Positions 12,871-28,200 of a DNA stretch of 64,000 nt are shown here, piece after piece; position 1 is the stretch's first letter; every line of letters starts with the position of its first letter. This DNA comes from Glandiceps talaboti. Taxonomy: Eukaryota; Hemichordata; Enteropneusta; Spengelidae. The position numbers were made by a program, and so were the translations under genes. The notes below the pieces were generated by a model. That model did no database searches. It had not been told where the DNA came from and was given only the letters and a program-made list of their open reading frames with translations. The stretch is from positions 12,962,391 through 13,026,390 of the forward strand of contig NC_135564.1 of NCBI RefSeq assembly GCF_964340395.1. The letters run 5' to 3'.

Positions 12871-15800
12871 TAATGTGTGAGCATGTGTATTTGTGCATCT
12901 GTGTGTGTGCATGATTGTATGGATATGTGTGCCTGTGTGCGTGTGTGTATGTGGATGTGTTAATGGGCTGATGATAAATTTACCCCTTGTCGGTGGTTGT
13001 GTATGTTGATCCATTTGAGAGTGAAATGTTGTCTTTATCATGGAAGGTTTCCTACAGTGTTACTGATTTAGTGGTGATTGTATGCACGTCATAGAAGTGT
13101 TCTTGTTGTATAATACTGCAGCTGATTTATTGGCTGTGTCTATCAATTTCCTGTAAAACTGTTATGTCCATGTTCCATATCTCAGTATTACAGACTGTTC
13201 CAAGTTGAAACAACACACTGATGACATTCTTGTGCCAACTTTATGCTGTTTTTCCCAACTGGCAGTTTTTTAATACTCCCCCCCCCCCCCCCCCCCCCCC
13301 CCCGCAGAAAGCGATGGATTTTAACAACATCTCATACTTTATTGACTTTAGCCCTCTAATTCACATTTAATTCCAACCCACTCAAACTGTTTAATACAGA
13401 AACAACACGCCTAAAATCCCAATAATTCAGGACACCTACAATATTTTCCAAGCTTTTCATAATCTGACAAGTCCTAGGTCTTCATAATTTTTTCTTAAAA
13501 TGAAAGGAAACTAGCAGAAAAAGAGTTTTTTTGTTTCATCCAACCCAGAAGTGATGTCAGTGGAATATATTACATAAAACGTTATGGTTAAACTAGACTA
13601 CAGTCCTATATTGATTCAAACTGTGAAGTGCTTTGATAGAGATTCACTTTCACTTTTCTATCTTACAGATCAGGTATCCTATTATTACCAAGTGAGCTAT
13701 CACTTTGAACATATAGGAAACAGCATGGCATAGAAAAGGTCATTCAACATATACAATGTTGTGCACATACACATCAACATTCAATATTCAGGTACAAATA
13801 AAAAGGACATTATTATAAATTATATTTTTATGTTACCTTTAGAAACAAGTGTCATTTATTGATTTAAAAATAAAGTGATTCTTGGTTATTGTCATGGTTA
13901 TTTTCATCACATCTGAAGAAAATGAAATGTGGCTGAAAATATCAATACCATAATAAATTATGTAACAATATGACATACACGTATCCGATTTACAATTACA
14001 AGTGGTAAAGATTTCATGATTCTTGGAAATTGATCTTGTTATAATGAAAACACATTGCTATATAAAGATTCAGCATCCTTTGAGATAGTTGCTATGACTA
14101 CAGTTTCTATGGTAACCCACCTTGCTTCCGTTCAGAATCCAATCATCTCCATCCTTCCTTGCATTGGTTCGGATTCCCTGTAAGTCACTAGGGGTAGGAA
14201 AAAACACCAGAATTGAAACAGGGTAGTAGCTCAGATTTTTTTTGTTATATCTTTCTTAAATTTTTCGCTATCAAAGAATACATCAAACCTTTACCGTAAA
14301 CATTCAAATGCTTGTCAAGCTAAATTACATCCTATAATACCCCAAGTAAAGTAATTCCACTTTGTGCCACAATCATTTTATAGTATTCATACCAAGTAAA
14401 TTGGATATCACACTTTCAATTGGTTTTATTGCAAGTCCAATATGTAGCCCTTCTAATTTAGTCAATTCGAGGTCAATCTTTACTGTAAACATAATTACAA
14501 CCCATAACACCCAAGTAAAGTGATTCCACTGTGTGCTACACTTATTTACAACCTATAACATCCAAGCAAAGTGATTCCACTGTGTTCCACACTTATTTAC
14601 AACCTATAACATCCAAGTAAAGTGATTCCACTGTGTGCCACACTTATTTACAACCCATAACACCCAAGTAAAGTGATTCCACTGTGTGCTACTTATTTAC
14701 AACCTATAATATCCAAGTAAAGTGATTCCACTGTGCACCACTCTTATGTACAACCTATAACACCCAAGTAGTGATTCCACTGTGTGCCACACTTATTTAC
14801 AACCTATAACATCCAAGTAAAGTGATTCCACTGTGCACCACTCTTATGTACAACCTATAACACCCAAGTAGTGATTCCACTGTGTGCCACACTTATTTAC
14901 AACCTATAACACCCAAGTAAAGTGATTCCACTATGTGCTACACTTATTTACAACCTATAACACCGAAGTAAAGTGATTTCACTGTGTGCCACACTTATTT
15001 ACAACCCATAACACCCAAATAAAGTGATTCCACTTTGTGCCACACTTACTTACAACCTATAACACTCAAGTAAGGTGATTCTACTTTGTGTCACTTATTT
15101 ACAACCTATAACACCCAAGTAAAGAGATTCCACTGTGTACCACACTTATTTACAACCCATAACACCCAAATAAAGTGATTCCACTTTGTGCCACACTTAC
15201 TTACAACCTATAACACCCAAGTAAGGTGATTCTACTTTGTGTCACTTATTTACAACCTATAACACCCAAGTAAAGAGATTCCACTGTGTACCACACTTAT
15301 TTACAACCCATAACACCCACGTAAAAAGATTTCACTGTGTGCCACACTTACTTACAACCCATAACACCCAAGTAAAGTGATTCTACTTTGTGTCACTTAT
15401 TTACAACCTATAACACCCAAGTAAAGAGATTCCACTGCGTGCCACACTTATTTAAAACCCATAACATCCAAGTAAAGTGATTCCACTGTGTGCCACAATC
15501 GTAGCATTCATATAAAGTATAAAATAACACTGTATCAATTAGACTGGCAGAACTGTACAGTGGTGGGCTCATGAGTACTAAAATCTTAACCAAGCTCTCA
15601 GCTGATCAAATAATGTTGTGTGCATTGTTTAAAATTTTAGTACTCACTCTTTTAATTACTTTAATTATTAGCCTCATATGCGACTCTTCTAAAGTTATAA
15701 ATTTGTAAACAATTTGCCTGCTGATGAAAAACTGACCATATTTATCTATTTATTTATTCATTCTTCTAATTTAATAGTAATATGAAATAAGATGTAGATC

Positions 15801-18800
15801 ATACTGGTGTATGTAATTGCCAAATCATTAAACTCTATCACCACCCAACAAATCTTCACAATGATTCAACGGTTTATTCATACCGTTGACTGATGAACAC
15901 TAAACCAGTGTACACAGTATAGCACCATCAATACCTACTTGATGACTAATTTTGCTGATTATATGTACAAAAACTGAATCACTTTCAGTCAGGATTTGGT
16001 ATACATGTATTTTCCATTTTTCAGCCACTGTACATAGTAGAGTTACAACTTATACTACAGCTACAAAAGAAAATACATTTCACCCCCAAATTTACAATTC
16101 ACGTTAAAACATGTCACACAGTGGTCTGGTGGAAAGTATTGATTGAAACAAAGCAAAAAGCAGGTCATCATAGGTTGGGCGTCGCCTGATAGATCAATGT
16201 TCCAACGTACAGGTGCCCTTATTTCTGACATGGAATTCGTGCTGTTCAGGTCATGCACTTTGAAATGTGCTATTGTATATCATGGGTTCAAGGCTGTGAT
16301 CTTTTTATCACATCACATATTTCATCTGATCAGACAATGCAAGATGACAATAACAGAACCCAGTGATATATGAGTGCCAGTGTCTGGTATACTTCATTCT
16401 ACATGATTACCTGTGATGTGGCTGTAAAGTAAAGTGTAACTGAAAACACTGCAACCAAAAGTACAAGCCTGTACACATCCACACTGACACTCACACATCA
16501 TGGGTTTTCTTATTATTACATGTATATATATTCATCTTAAACAAATTCATGCTAAACAGCCAATTTCAAAAAAAAAATTACTGTAGTAAGTGTACGTTCA
16601 CATGACTTTGTGGATATCATGGAACACTTGCAAGGTCACTTGCATTCAGGTCTTCAATAATGGTTTCCATATTACATTGCAGTGCAAATACTATAACTAC
16701 AGGAGTATTGCAGACTTATTTCATTACAGGTAATATGCAACAGTTTTTTCAATTTTCACAGTCCTGCAGTACAAATAGTAATTAGTATTGCACGCTCATT
16801 TGCACACAGGCGTTAGATCAACCTCAGCATGTATGTAGTGTTTTCACTAAAAGTGTTATGTGGATAAAATCTATCCAGGTTCCAAAGTCATTTATCAGTT
16901 TATCAGTGTAAGGAAACGTCAGCTTGTACAGAACACTGCTGCTCGACTTATCACCAAAACCAGAAAGTATTACCACATTACTGGAGGTTCTTCAAAACAT
17001 CCATTGGCTTCCAATATCTGAACGGATTCAATTCAAGGTACTTCTGATTGAGATAAAGCACTACATGATATGGCGCCACCATAAAAATACCAGCTTCTGA
17101 CGTTTTTATGAACCCAGCCATAATCAATGTTCTAAGTCCAATCTACTCATTGAAATTACATTTGTAATCTGGTAAAATCATCGTATGGGAATTGTGCTTT
17201 CTCCAATGCTGCAGCAGTCTTATGGAACAGTCTACCTCTTGATATCAGACAGTGTGATGAACTATTGCATTTTCAAACTAAAGTTAAGACTCACCTTTTC
17301 AGAAAGGCATTTTTTCCTAAGTGACTCTTTTATTATATGTGACTTTGTTCTATCACAAGTGACTCTTTTACTACTAGTAACTATTTTATTATGTTTTATT
17401 TTTGACAGGGAGCTAATTTTTTCCTAAGTGACTCTTTTATTATATGTAAATTATTTTCCTATCACAAGTGACTCTTTTACTACAAGTGACTCTTTTATTG
17501 TGTGTAAATTATTTTCCTATCACAAGTGACTCTTTTACAGGTGACTTTTATTGCAAGTGATTCTTTTATTGTGTTTCATTTTTATTACAGGTGACTCTTT
17601 GTAGTCACTTTTTTTTACCAGTGATTCTTGTTTATCATTAGTAACTTTTATTACATGGGACTCTTATATTGTCAGTCACCTTTATGTCTCTTTTAGTATG
17701 TTTTCCACTAAGTAGTTTTTATTGCTTTTATAGTGTTTTAGCAGCTATAAACTTTTTGGGTATATGGTGCTTTACAAGTGCTATTATTAGTTTTTCTTCA
17801 AGTTCCAGAATAAAATTATGATACAATGTATTAGAAATTATGCTGTTTTACCTGATTTCTCCCTTTCCTAAAAGTATGGGAAATCTGTGACATTTGACAA
17901 CATTTTCCCCTTTAATTCTGTCACAAAGGATCACAAACCTTAGTAAAAAAATGAAGATCGATATATTCTTGTATTTAGTAACCATGGCCAGTATACATGA
18001 TACAAATGAGGCTTATGACTCATTGTCAACATTGCAACATAAATATTCATGACATCACTTCAGGTCACATGATCAATATCAGACTGACCCGTTCTGTGAA
18101 TAGAGACTCATGGGAAGTTCTTTGAAGAATTAATCACTATTCAAGCGTAAAATTTTCAGCATCAAAGGTTATAATTATGTGTGCTGCTCACTGTACTGGT
18201 AGTCTCAACGGAGGGAAGGGGATGTCAGACACCCAGGATTTCAGAAACTCATTTAATTACAATGTAATGACGCAAGAATCTTAGTTACCATTTTGATACT
18301 TTGGTGAATAATCTGATTAAACTCTGACGTACTTGTCACGTCAGTTAGCTGTTCAATTTACTCGCATGCCCTTTAATTTTGCATTCATCATCCTGTGAAC
18401 TACTACATACATGTTTGTGTTTTTGATTTGTTTTGCAATGCTCTATACATCTTACAGTGGTCATTCAAATCCAGTTCCCAATCTCACACACTGAGAGAAA
18501 TCAATGGCTAAATGAAATGACATCTTTGAAACCTTATTGTTGGTCAAAGTAACACAAAGTAACAATAAAGTAGAAGAACATATTTGGAAGTGTGAGATTA
18601 CCATTGTGTATATGTAGTGAGTAGCAATGACGTCAAAAAAAACATAATATGTTATACAGGAATGATTTACACAAAACTAAAGATATACTTTATAAGTAAG
18701 AAACTACCTGATCTCAACATCATATTTTAAATCAGACTGACTTAACTTTGAAGTTTTAATTTGCATTTTATTACAAGGGCTTTACACCTGTTATTTTGTT

Positions 18801-21800
18801 CAGGAACTGTGGTATTTGCACAAGTGCTGACAGTGTTCTATTCAGTTGTACTTTCACAAGCATAGTTCATGAAAATGCCAGAAAAACAATGCCAGCACAT
18901 GTGCAAATACCTCCGAGTACCCACACTGGAAATCATATGGCTCTGTTATTATTTCATACGTTTATCCAAAATAGAGAAATGTCATAAAAATTCAGACTGT
19001 GTGATCACGTGATTCATGTAAAAGGCATGATTGTCACTACACTCATTTGAAAATCATGTGCATACGGTATGCAATAACGTTTTCATACCACTAGTATGCG
19101 GACACACCAGTGTAAGTAATCAGTGGTACATATGTAATAATACACATCACAGCCACATATGGCATTTGTCTGTGAGGGTCAGATGGTAATCTGCACAAAC
19201 TGCCTATACAATGGTAATCCATCTGACATGACAGGGGATCACTTCTTAATCTGATTCCACAAACACACACCATACTGGGGCTGTAATATTTTCATTACAT
19301 GTTGAATGAACATTTATATGGTGGGGAAACCTATATCCATTTTTGTAATAATGATTCCATTCAGATATATTACCAAAATATCAGTGTATCTCACAAAATC
19401 ACAATTTTGACATAGCCCTACTTTATTTCTTATATTGCCTAATTGGTAAGGGTGCCTGTACTTAATTCTGTTTCTCATTGTTAAATTTTCAAAATGATGG
19501 GTTGGTAGGTCGGTTACAAGTTTTTAAAAAGTACACGTATGTGTAAATGATGGTGATTCTTTCATTTCATAATCATACTTTAACATTCTGAATGACTTAG
19601 AAATAACAATTAAAGTCAGCAGGAAACTGTGAACCATTTGTTTTAAAGTTTCCAAATTTCAGCAATAAACAATCATTTTCACCATTGAAGGCCAAAAAAA
19701 AAGAAAGAATTGTTTCTGGTCAGTGCACGCATCACTTAACTACCCTCACGCGTTGGACTTTTTTGTGTTTGTCCAGCCCATGTAGTCTGCAGATCCAAAG
19801 GGAAACACAAGAATAACCTTCCCTACTTCAGTGAAGACAACTGCAGAGCCAATGATGAACAAGTAAATGACATCTGCCCAACATACACACTTGCTGTAAA
19901 GTACTAAATAAAAAGAACAGCAACTGCCATAAATAGTAGAATGAGTGACAGGTTTGTTGAGAATCAAAAAAAAATTACATCATCTCACCATTTTAGAAAA
20001 ACTCTCCTGACCAGAAACAATTCTTTTTTTCTTTTGACCTAAGATACAAGCTCATGTGGTTAACATCATACAATCAGTGCACATGATTTTTCTAATCCTG
20101 CCAGAGGGTGTCAATTTTTTTTTATCATTTCACCAGACTGAAGAAATATAAGGTCATGTTGGGTCATGAGTATAAACAGAGAATCAGTACAGTACAGCTG
20201 CCATAACATGTGTGCTCTATCTGTGTAACAAATGTCTTGAATGTTTCTCTTTGAAACAATGGCACGATTCCATGTAAATGTAATAACAATCTTTATGGCC
20301 AGATATTGGTTTTGTGGACCTAGGTTGTATGGCGGAAGGGCCTGACTATAGGAGGGCACATAAGCTGTTCTACCAAGGTCCCCCAAACCCATACCCAGGC
20401 CGTAAGGGTTTTATCATATACCGTTATTTATAGTGGCACGAACATATCATTTGAATTACATATTAACCACATAAATTGACAGTGAGACATCATTGCATGC
20501 TCAAAAACATAGATATGTTGTGAGAAAATCACAACTGAATCACTGTGTGAAAGGATATTGATAAGTGCACCACTTACCATATTTAGGCAAAGTGTACCAC
20601 AGAAAATTATGTCACAAGTTAGAATCATGTAGTCTCCATTGATAGGAAGAGATACTGAGTATAGGATAAAATAGCTTATATCACATAAGGGACAATCACA
20701 CAATATCACACAAGCTCAATAAATGAACTTCATTCGTTTAGTGGGAAGGGCGTCTGGTGCCAATGTGATTGCTGATCTTCATTTTCGCACTTCTAACCAA
20801 ACTTTGAAAACTTTCATGCCTTTCAATTATAACAGGTTCTGTATTTACTACTGAGATGTTGATAAGTTGATCGAAATTTTCTTAAAATGTGAAATATAGT
20901 GCTGGGTTTCTGGTAGTATTTTAATATGTTTACCATCATGTTTTTACATTGCATTGATTGTACTGGTGTGACTGCTACAATTTTCATCATGGTTTACATC
21001 ATATATTAAAACGTGTCAATGTCGCACTTGTAAACGTTCGTTTAGGGGGGGGAGGTTTTTGAAGTTGTTTTTTTTAGCTTGTGCAAAATTGTGCGATCAT
21101 CCCTTAGTTAAGTACATGTATTTCTAACCTACCTGCCAGCACCAGGTTCTGTCATAGCAATAGCACCAATCTTCTTGCCAGCTATCATGTCTGGAACAAA
21201 TTTTTGGATCTGTTCTGGTGTTCCATAGTTGTAGATATAAGGCATCACAATATCACTGTGCAGACTAAATCCCGGACCTGATGCATTGGCATAAGCCCTA
21301 GGAAATAACGTTAAAAAGAAAAAGGAAGATTATACTTTCCTTGGGTTTCTACATCTATGTAAAAATAAGTATTTTAGTTTGAGGTACTGTACAGCAAACT
21401 TTTACAAATTCATTTGTGTTATAATGAGCTTATAGGTCATTTTTGTCAGGGGAGGTATATCATTATGAAACCTACCCAAGTTTTCTATAACTCACTTTGG
21501 TTCCTTTTAAAAGTGACTGATATCAGAAAATGTAAACACAACTTTTAACATTTCAATAGTTTTTCAGATGTACTAGCATAATATAGCACATTATACCATG
21601 CCTGAGCCAAGTTGAACAAAAAATATGGGTTATATACTTCATCGTTCTATGTCACAACAACGTGTGTCTACATTACTGGATCTGCTGTGTTTGAAATATG
21701 AGTCAAAACGTTCAAAATTGCCATTACTTTCCCTGATTTTTCTCTGATATTACTGGCACTGGTATAATTATGTTATTCTCCAATATTTTTCTTCATTCAG

Positions 21801-22193
21801 CTGGAAAATACTTGTGACCTAAGGGTTGTCACTACTCATCTAGCAACTGTAATGACAACCATTAGGTCACTCGTATTTTCCTTGACTGAATGAAAAGAAT
21901 ACTAGGGAATAACATCTAAATATACACTACAAGTTGGCTTTCTATTACGTGTAGGGCTTACCACAAACTTGTCCTTTCCACTAAAATGTTTTTAAATGCG
22001 TTGTTTTTAAAGATGTATCAATGTCTTTATGTTGAATCACCTTTCAACAATTTTGAAGTTAAATTCTGTGATGGAAGCAGCCATTTTGGAAAAGCCGCCC
22101 AACATTAATAGTATAAAAAGAACTCTCTGATTGGCCCGAGTTAGCTCAAGATGACGACGACGACGACGACGACGACGATGATGATGATGATGA

Positions 22194-22243
<50 letters not shown>

Positions 22244-25200
22244 GCGACGACGGCGACGCAACCATTGAGGACAATCTAAGGTATGAGCTAGAGTTTCAAC
22301 AACTTTCCTTCAAGGCAGTAGATGGACAGATAAATCTATTAGTCACAATGCCTTGATTATTCAAGATTATTGGTGAATATCTAAATACATATATGACATA
22401 CAGATGTTAGATTGATGAATAAAGTAGCATTTCTTACTGTTCCTCAAAGACAATTGCAGATGATACAAAATCACCACCAATGCCACCACATTTTTCCGGT
22501 GTGGTAATTCCAAGTAATCCCATAGCGCCAGCCTTTTCCCACACTTCTCTGCTCACATTACCATCTTCCATCCACCTAGGAGACAAACAAAATATAAACT
22601 GAGTCATTCAGAAAATAACAGTAATGCTAAAAATATTTCACAACTGAGGAAACATTTAGAGGCGTGATAAATAGAGTGAATGTATGTGTTTTTGCTCTGA
22701 ACTTATTTAATTCAGCTTATCAACTGTTTTTTGGTACCAACATAAATAAGCTTGAAAACGGACTGATATTTCTAAATTACTAAAGGTAATAAATGCATAT
22801 TTATTCAACCAAATGTGAAGCAGTGTACCCACTAATAAAAGACCTAAATATTTTGTAGTCGGTCAAAATGATAAATCGTGTATTTTTTGGTAAGTCACTA
22901 GTAAGTGATAGGGGAATACTAAAGTTTGTTGGGTCACAAGAAAGTGCTGTGTGTCATTGGTACATGGTGTGTCACATTAGCCTAGAGCCTAAGGGGCATA
23001 AGTGTGTGAACCAATGTCAATTTTAGTGTCTGCAGCAAGTTGGTAAACACTATCTGAATTCCAAGTGTTTTACTGAGGTAGGTGCACTGCTAAATTGTTG
23101 TACATGTACAAGGTATGGAAATCTATATACAAGTTTCACTACAATTAGATGTTATTCCAAGGAAAATACAAGTGACCTATGGGGGCTTTGTCACTACCCT
23201 TAGGTCACGAGTATTTTCCGGCTGAATGAAGAAAAATATTGGAGGATATCACAATTATACCAGCACCAGTACTAATATCAAAGAAAAATCCGGGAAAGTA
23301 ATGCCAATTTTGAAAGTTTGACTCATATTTCAAACACAGCAGAACCAGTGATGTAGACACATGTTGTTGTGACATAGACGTGTACTGTCATGATGTTGAA
23401 CGTCCAGATATATTCCATATTTTTTGTTCAACGTGGCTCAAGCAAGGTATAATCCCCTCTAATTACCAGGTTCCCATGCCTTATATTAGCAAAACCACTG
23501 AATTCATAATAATGTGGTACAAGCTTATATCTAAAGGCACAGTATTGTCAAAATCTTTCATCTACGACAATAAAAGGAGTTAAAGTGTGAAAATAATCTT
23601 TCTGCTAATACTTTGAGTGCCAAATACTTACTGTGCTTCATACGGTGCAACTTCTTCCTTCATAAACCTTCGCACACTTTCTCTGAACATGTCATGTTCT
23701 TCAGACAGTACTCTACGAGCACCAATGTCAGTCAAAGCACTTGCTTGGCCGATCTCCGGCCGAAAACTGACAGTCTCTCCATCTGCTTCTGGGTTTGTGC
23801 TTTGAAGTCTGAAAAAAAGAGAACTTTTCACTGTTTGATTCTAAAGATTGAAGCAGTAGTCTATGGGTACTTACTTTGGAATGGTTAAAATTGGAAACAA
23901 ATATAACATTTCGAAAGTAACGATATTGTACTGTCCTATTGATTCTTGGAACCCTGAATAATATATTCTCCATAGTAGTTGTCTATGGTCCAAAGACATC
24001 TTGTTATTTTATTCATTTTGTTTCATTTTTTATATCCTACATAAAATCAAGCAGTACAGTCAATGTTGCAGCCAGCCTTTTGAAAGAGTGGGACATAGTG
24101 TCCCAAGACTTTCATTTTTCTGGGTCATCATAAATTTTTTTGGGACATTATAAAAAAGAGCGCCAATAGCGTTGTAGCACAACTGTACAGTTTTTAAAAA
24201 TATCTACCCACATGCTTATCCATGCTAGATATTTGCTGAATGATTATGCAGTTGCCTATCCAACCCTGTTGTTATCTATGCAATATACGCGATAATTTGG
24301 CTGTTGCTATAGGTTTGGTCATGTTGCTAAACATATTTGCACACAATTTTAGTGTGGGTCATCTGTGACCCGTCACTTCCAAAATTGTGGGTCAGGTCCA
24401 AGAAAAGTGTGTCAGATGACCCAAAAAAACCCTCTGGCTGCAACACTGACAGTTAAGAGGGACTTACAGGGGCATTCATATTGCGGCATTAGAGGTGAAA
24501 TTCTTTTAAACCTATTCATTTCCTTTCAGTCTAATTATTGTTGTAGCTTTTGCATCATTCAAAATAAAAAACAAAACAAAAACAGTAGCTGCAAATTTTC
24601 ACAACTTTTATAAATAATAATAATAAAATGTTAGTTTTTACACAGATCTTTCTCACATTTGCTCAAAGTGCTTTACAATTATTACATAGCACAGATCTAT
24701 AGTGACACCGGCCCTTTATTCTTCCTTAACTCCCTGGGGAGCATATAATCCATTGCAGCCTCAGTAATCACATAGGATTGAAGCATTCACTTTGCATCAC
24801 CTCTATCCTACCAGGTCCCCAATTATACAGCTGGGTTGACTGAGGCACAGTCGTGGTTCAAATCTTGCCCAAGGACTTTAGCCATTCAAATCGCAGTGAC
24901 GGGGCTCTAACCTACAATCTGTAGGTTCCATGCCGACCATGCTAATTTAGCTGCAATAATTGTAGCGTTTATTGTGATTTTGAGGGTTTTCTCCTTCTGT
25001 TTTTGTGCTTTTTTCGGTCTCATGTTTAACTGGAAGCAAACACAACAATTCCTGTAACGTTGCAAATAAACGAGATCACGCTGAAAACTTGAATGAGATG
25101 TCAGCATACTACATGTTTCAAAATGCTGCATGTGTTGCTACTTTTGCCGATTTTGACGGATTGGGGTGCCTCTGAACATTTCTTGGGTCTTGAAGGTTTC

Positions 25201-28200
25201 ATGCCAGCGTTAGGAAATGTCAGATTTTTTGGCAGGTAATGCGTAATTTAGCAGAAAAATCCACCCAACTTGGTGATTCAGATCTTTTTTGCTTCTGTCT
25301 ATTTGCGAATTAAAGGAATTGTAGCAGAACAAAAAAACCCACAAAAACAGAAGAAAAAAAACCCAAAATCACAACAAACACTACAATATTATTGCAGCTG
25401 ACTCTAAGTAACTCTTCAACTAACATAACTCTACATTTCACTACCATTTTTTAATTGAAAATCAAACCACCAGTTAAACACATGATATTGTTGCAATCAA
25501 TGAAAATGAAGGGAGAAGGGGGCTGGGTATAAATAATTACACAATTAATTGTAATTGGGGTAGGAGGGGAGCAATCACAAGACAATTGTTGACAGTGAGG
25601 GGGGTACAGGTAGAGGGTAGGACTTGAATTGAATTTTTGATATATGATAAATAATAATTTCACAATATCACAGGGAACAAGATTGTGACCTTTCATCAAG
25701 TACACAACAGTCCAAAGTTCAATGTCCACTGATAAACACTGCTAACAACATGTTGTAATACAGTGGCCTGTGTGAACTCTGTTAACCATGAAATCAGGGT
25801 CTGTAGATACAAAGCTTACCTCGTTCAGAATCAATAATCCATGATAGGATGGACATACAAGGTTCAAATGACTGACCTACAGACCCAGACAACAATGTGT
25901 CTATCTACTGTACCTTATACTTACTAAATTATATTTAATATATCACACAACTTAAGGAGATCAGTACTCAGCTACAAGTCATTAGTTATGGCCACAGGCA
26001 CTCGAATCAATCTGTATGATTTTTAAAAAAAAATATGTATGGTAAATAAGACAATAAGTTTTATTTACCATATATATCTTTTTTCAAAATCATACAGATT
26101 GATTTGAGTGCCTGTGGTTATGGCTATCACTAGCTTGTCAATGTCAGTCTCAGTAGGCTCATCGTGAACCACATGTTAACGGCACTGTATAGGAACTAGA
26201 CTAGTAGACTCACAAAGTAGGCCTATAATATATATCACAAGTTTAGTCAAATCTTTGCCAAGATGCCTCAGTAGCAGTCTAGTCTTGATACGGTATTGTT
26301 ACGATTTACACCTCCACTCACTAGTCTCGTCCCAATACAGTATCGTTATGATTTACACCTCCACTCACATTGGCATCCAGACTACCCTGAAGTTTAGCCA
26401 ATCATAAATGATCAGCCAAAGCAGAATGTGGGAAATTTACTCAGACCAGAAACTCACTTACTAATATCTAATAATCTCATTAGATATTTAGATATGATTT
26501 CAAAATTAAATCGTGCAATATATTCAAAATATCTTAAAACATTCTAATCTAGGTTACACATTTTTTGTGTGTGGTTAACCATCCCAAGGACATGATATAT
26601 GTATGCTAGGGGAACTTGTTTTTGTGTGGTTAACCCCCCTAACCATGTAATCACCCAGGACTTGAAGGTATTTACACCAACTCAGATATACTCATAATGA
26701 CAACGAAATACAGCCAGCAACTGGCAAGCATTTATAAACAGATATTTTTACAAACGGGAAAGTTACAATGTATATATCTACTAAAACAACAATTGTGACA
26801 ATAAAGTGTTGCAGGATGATAGGATAGGATTGTAAATTTTGAACTGACTAGTGAGCTAAAATTACATGAGGTAGGTCAGTTTGAATTTGGTGCTCACTGT
26901 TTTATAGTATCACTCTGGTTGCTCCCATCCATCCATCCTGTACACTAATTGGACACAGGGTATTTATCTTAGTTTATGTTGATGTTACTCATTTAAATGC
27001 CATTCTTAAACCTGACCAGCATTACATGTAACAGTTTACTGTTTTTGATGTAATTACACTTGGCACAGCATGTTGGAACTACTGTGACTTGAAATACATG
27101 TCATGGCTTTATCAAGAACAGTTTTAGCCCTCCTTACACAATAGCTCACATTCAGAGACAAATTTCAAGTTTCCCCCTGGGAGATCTAGTCAAGAAGTCA
27201 AAATGTAATATAAGTTTTTGTATTTCCAATGTGCTGTGCCAAGTGTTATATTACATGTAAACCTGACTCATTTGTTTAATTTCCCTGTTTGTAACAAGTT
27301 ATGCTTGTAAATGTTTGCATGTCGCTGGTTGTATAGTAACTTTTGAATGCTACAAATTACAATAGAAATGAACGTGGCATTTCGATCCATCTGCTATGGA
27401 CCTTGATTACACAATGATTTAATTATTCACCATTCATCATAATGCTCTCTCTGAAACTTGTGAAACAAGTCTTCATTAAAAACATAGTCCCCAGCATTTC
27501 AACTTAGTGATTCATATTCTAAACTTTTTGTGACAAATATGGCCACAATCGGTCAATATCACAAATGTAATGAAACAAAGTGCCAAACATTCCAACTTAC
27601 TGATTCATATTCTGAATTTTTTATGACAAATATGGCAACTAATCGGTCAATATCACGAAGGTAATGAAACAAAGTGAAGCGCATATGTGGACTACTGTAT
27701 CTGACATTTGTGCCAGGTTTGGCTGAAATGGGCCCACACACGCCAGAGGTGCGTACACATCAACAATTCAAATGTTTTTGACAATTTGACCTTGATTCTA
27801 GATTCTAGGATTCTTGAAATGATTACAGATGTCACAAAAAAAAAATAAGTAAGGTAATCTTCACTAAGGTCAACTCTCGCCTCCCCATGGTTAGGACATG
27901 GAGGTAGAATCCAGTACCAAAATTATGATGTGCAAATTTCAAAAATAACATACATTATTTATCCCTGTGTTGTTACTAGTATGAATGCTGATAAGGCGTA
28001 ACATGTTCTTTTTACAGTATACTAGTATTACAATGAGTAACACTGAAGAAAAGCACTTTCTCTATGTGCTACACTCATTTATAGCATTCATATCAAGTGT
28101 AAAAGTATACTGTTCCAAGTGGTTTATTTGCAAGCCTAGCATGTGGCCTTCCTAATGTGGTCAATTAGCAAATGAAACAGTATACTTTTACACTTGATAT

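Noticed and set aside
15890-15925. Second possible hammerhead (CTGATGA followed by an acact/agtgt stem)
   Set aside because: The stem II-like pairing is followed by ACAC where GAAA is required, and no matching stem I or cleavage site is present.
22037-22261. Poly-Arg/His protein
   Set aside because: Trinucleotide GAC/GAT array inside ACADL intron 3.
24850-24930. tRNA-like ggttcaaatct segment
   Set aside because: No cloverleaf can be formed. The sequence belongs to a dispersed repeat with an (AAT)n tail.
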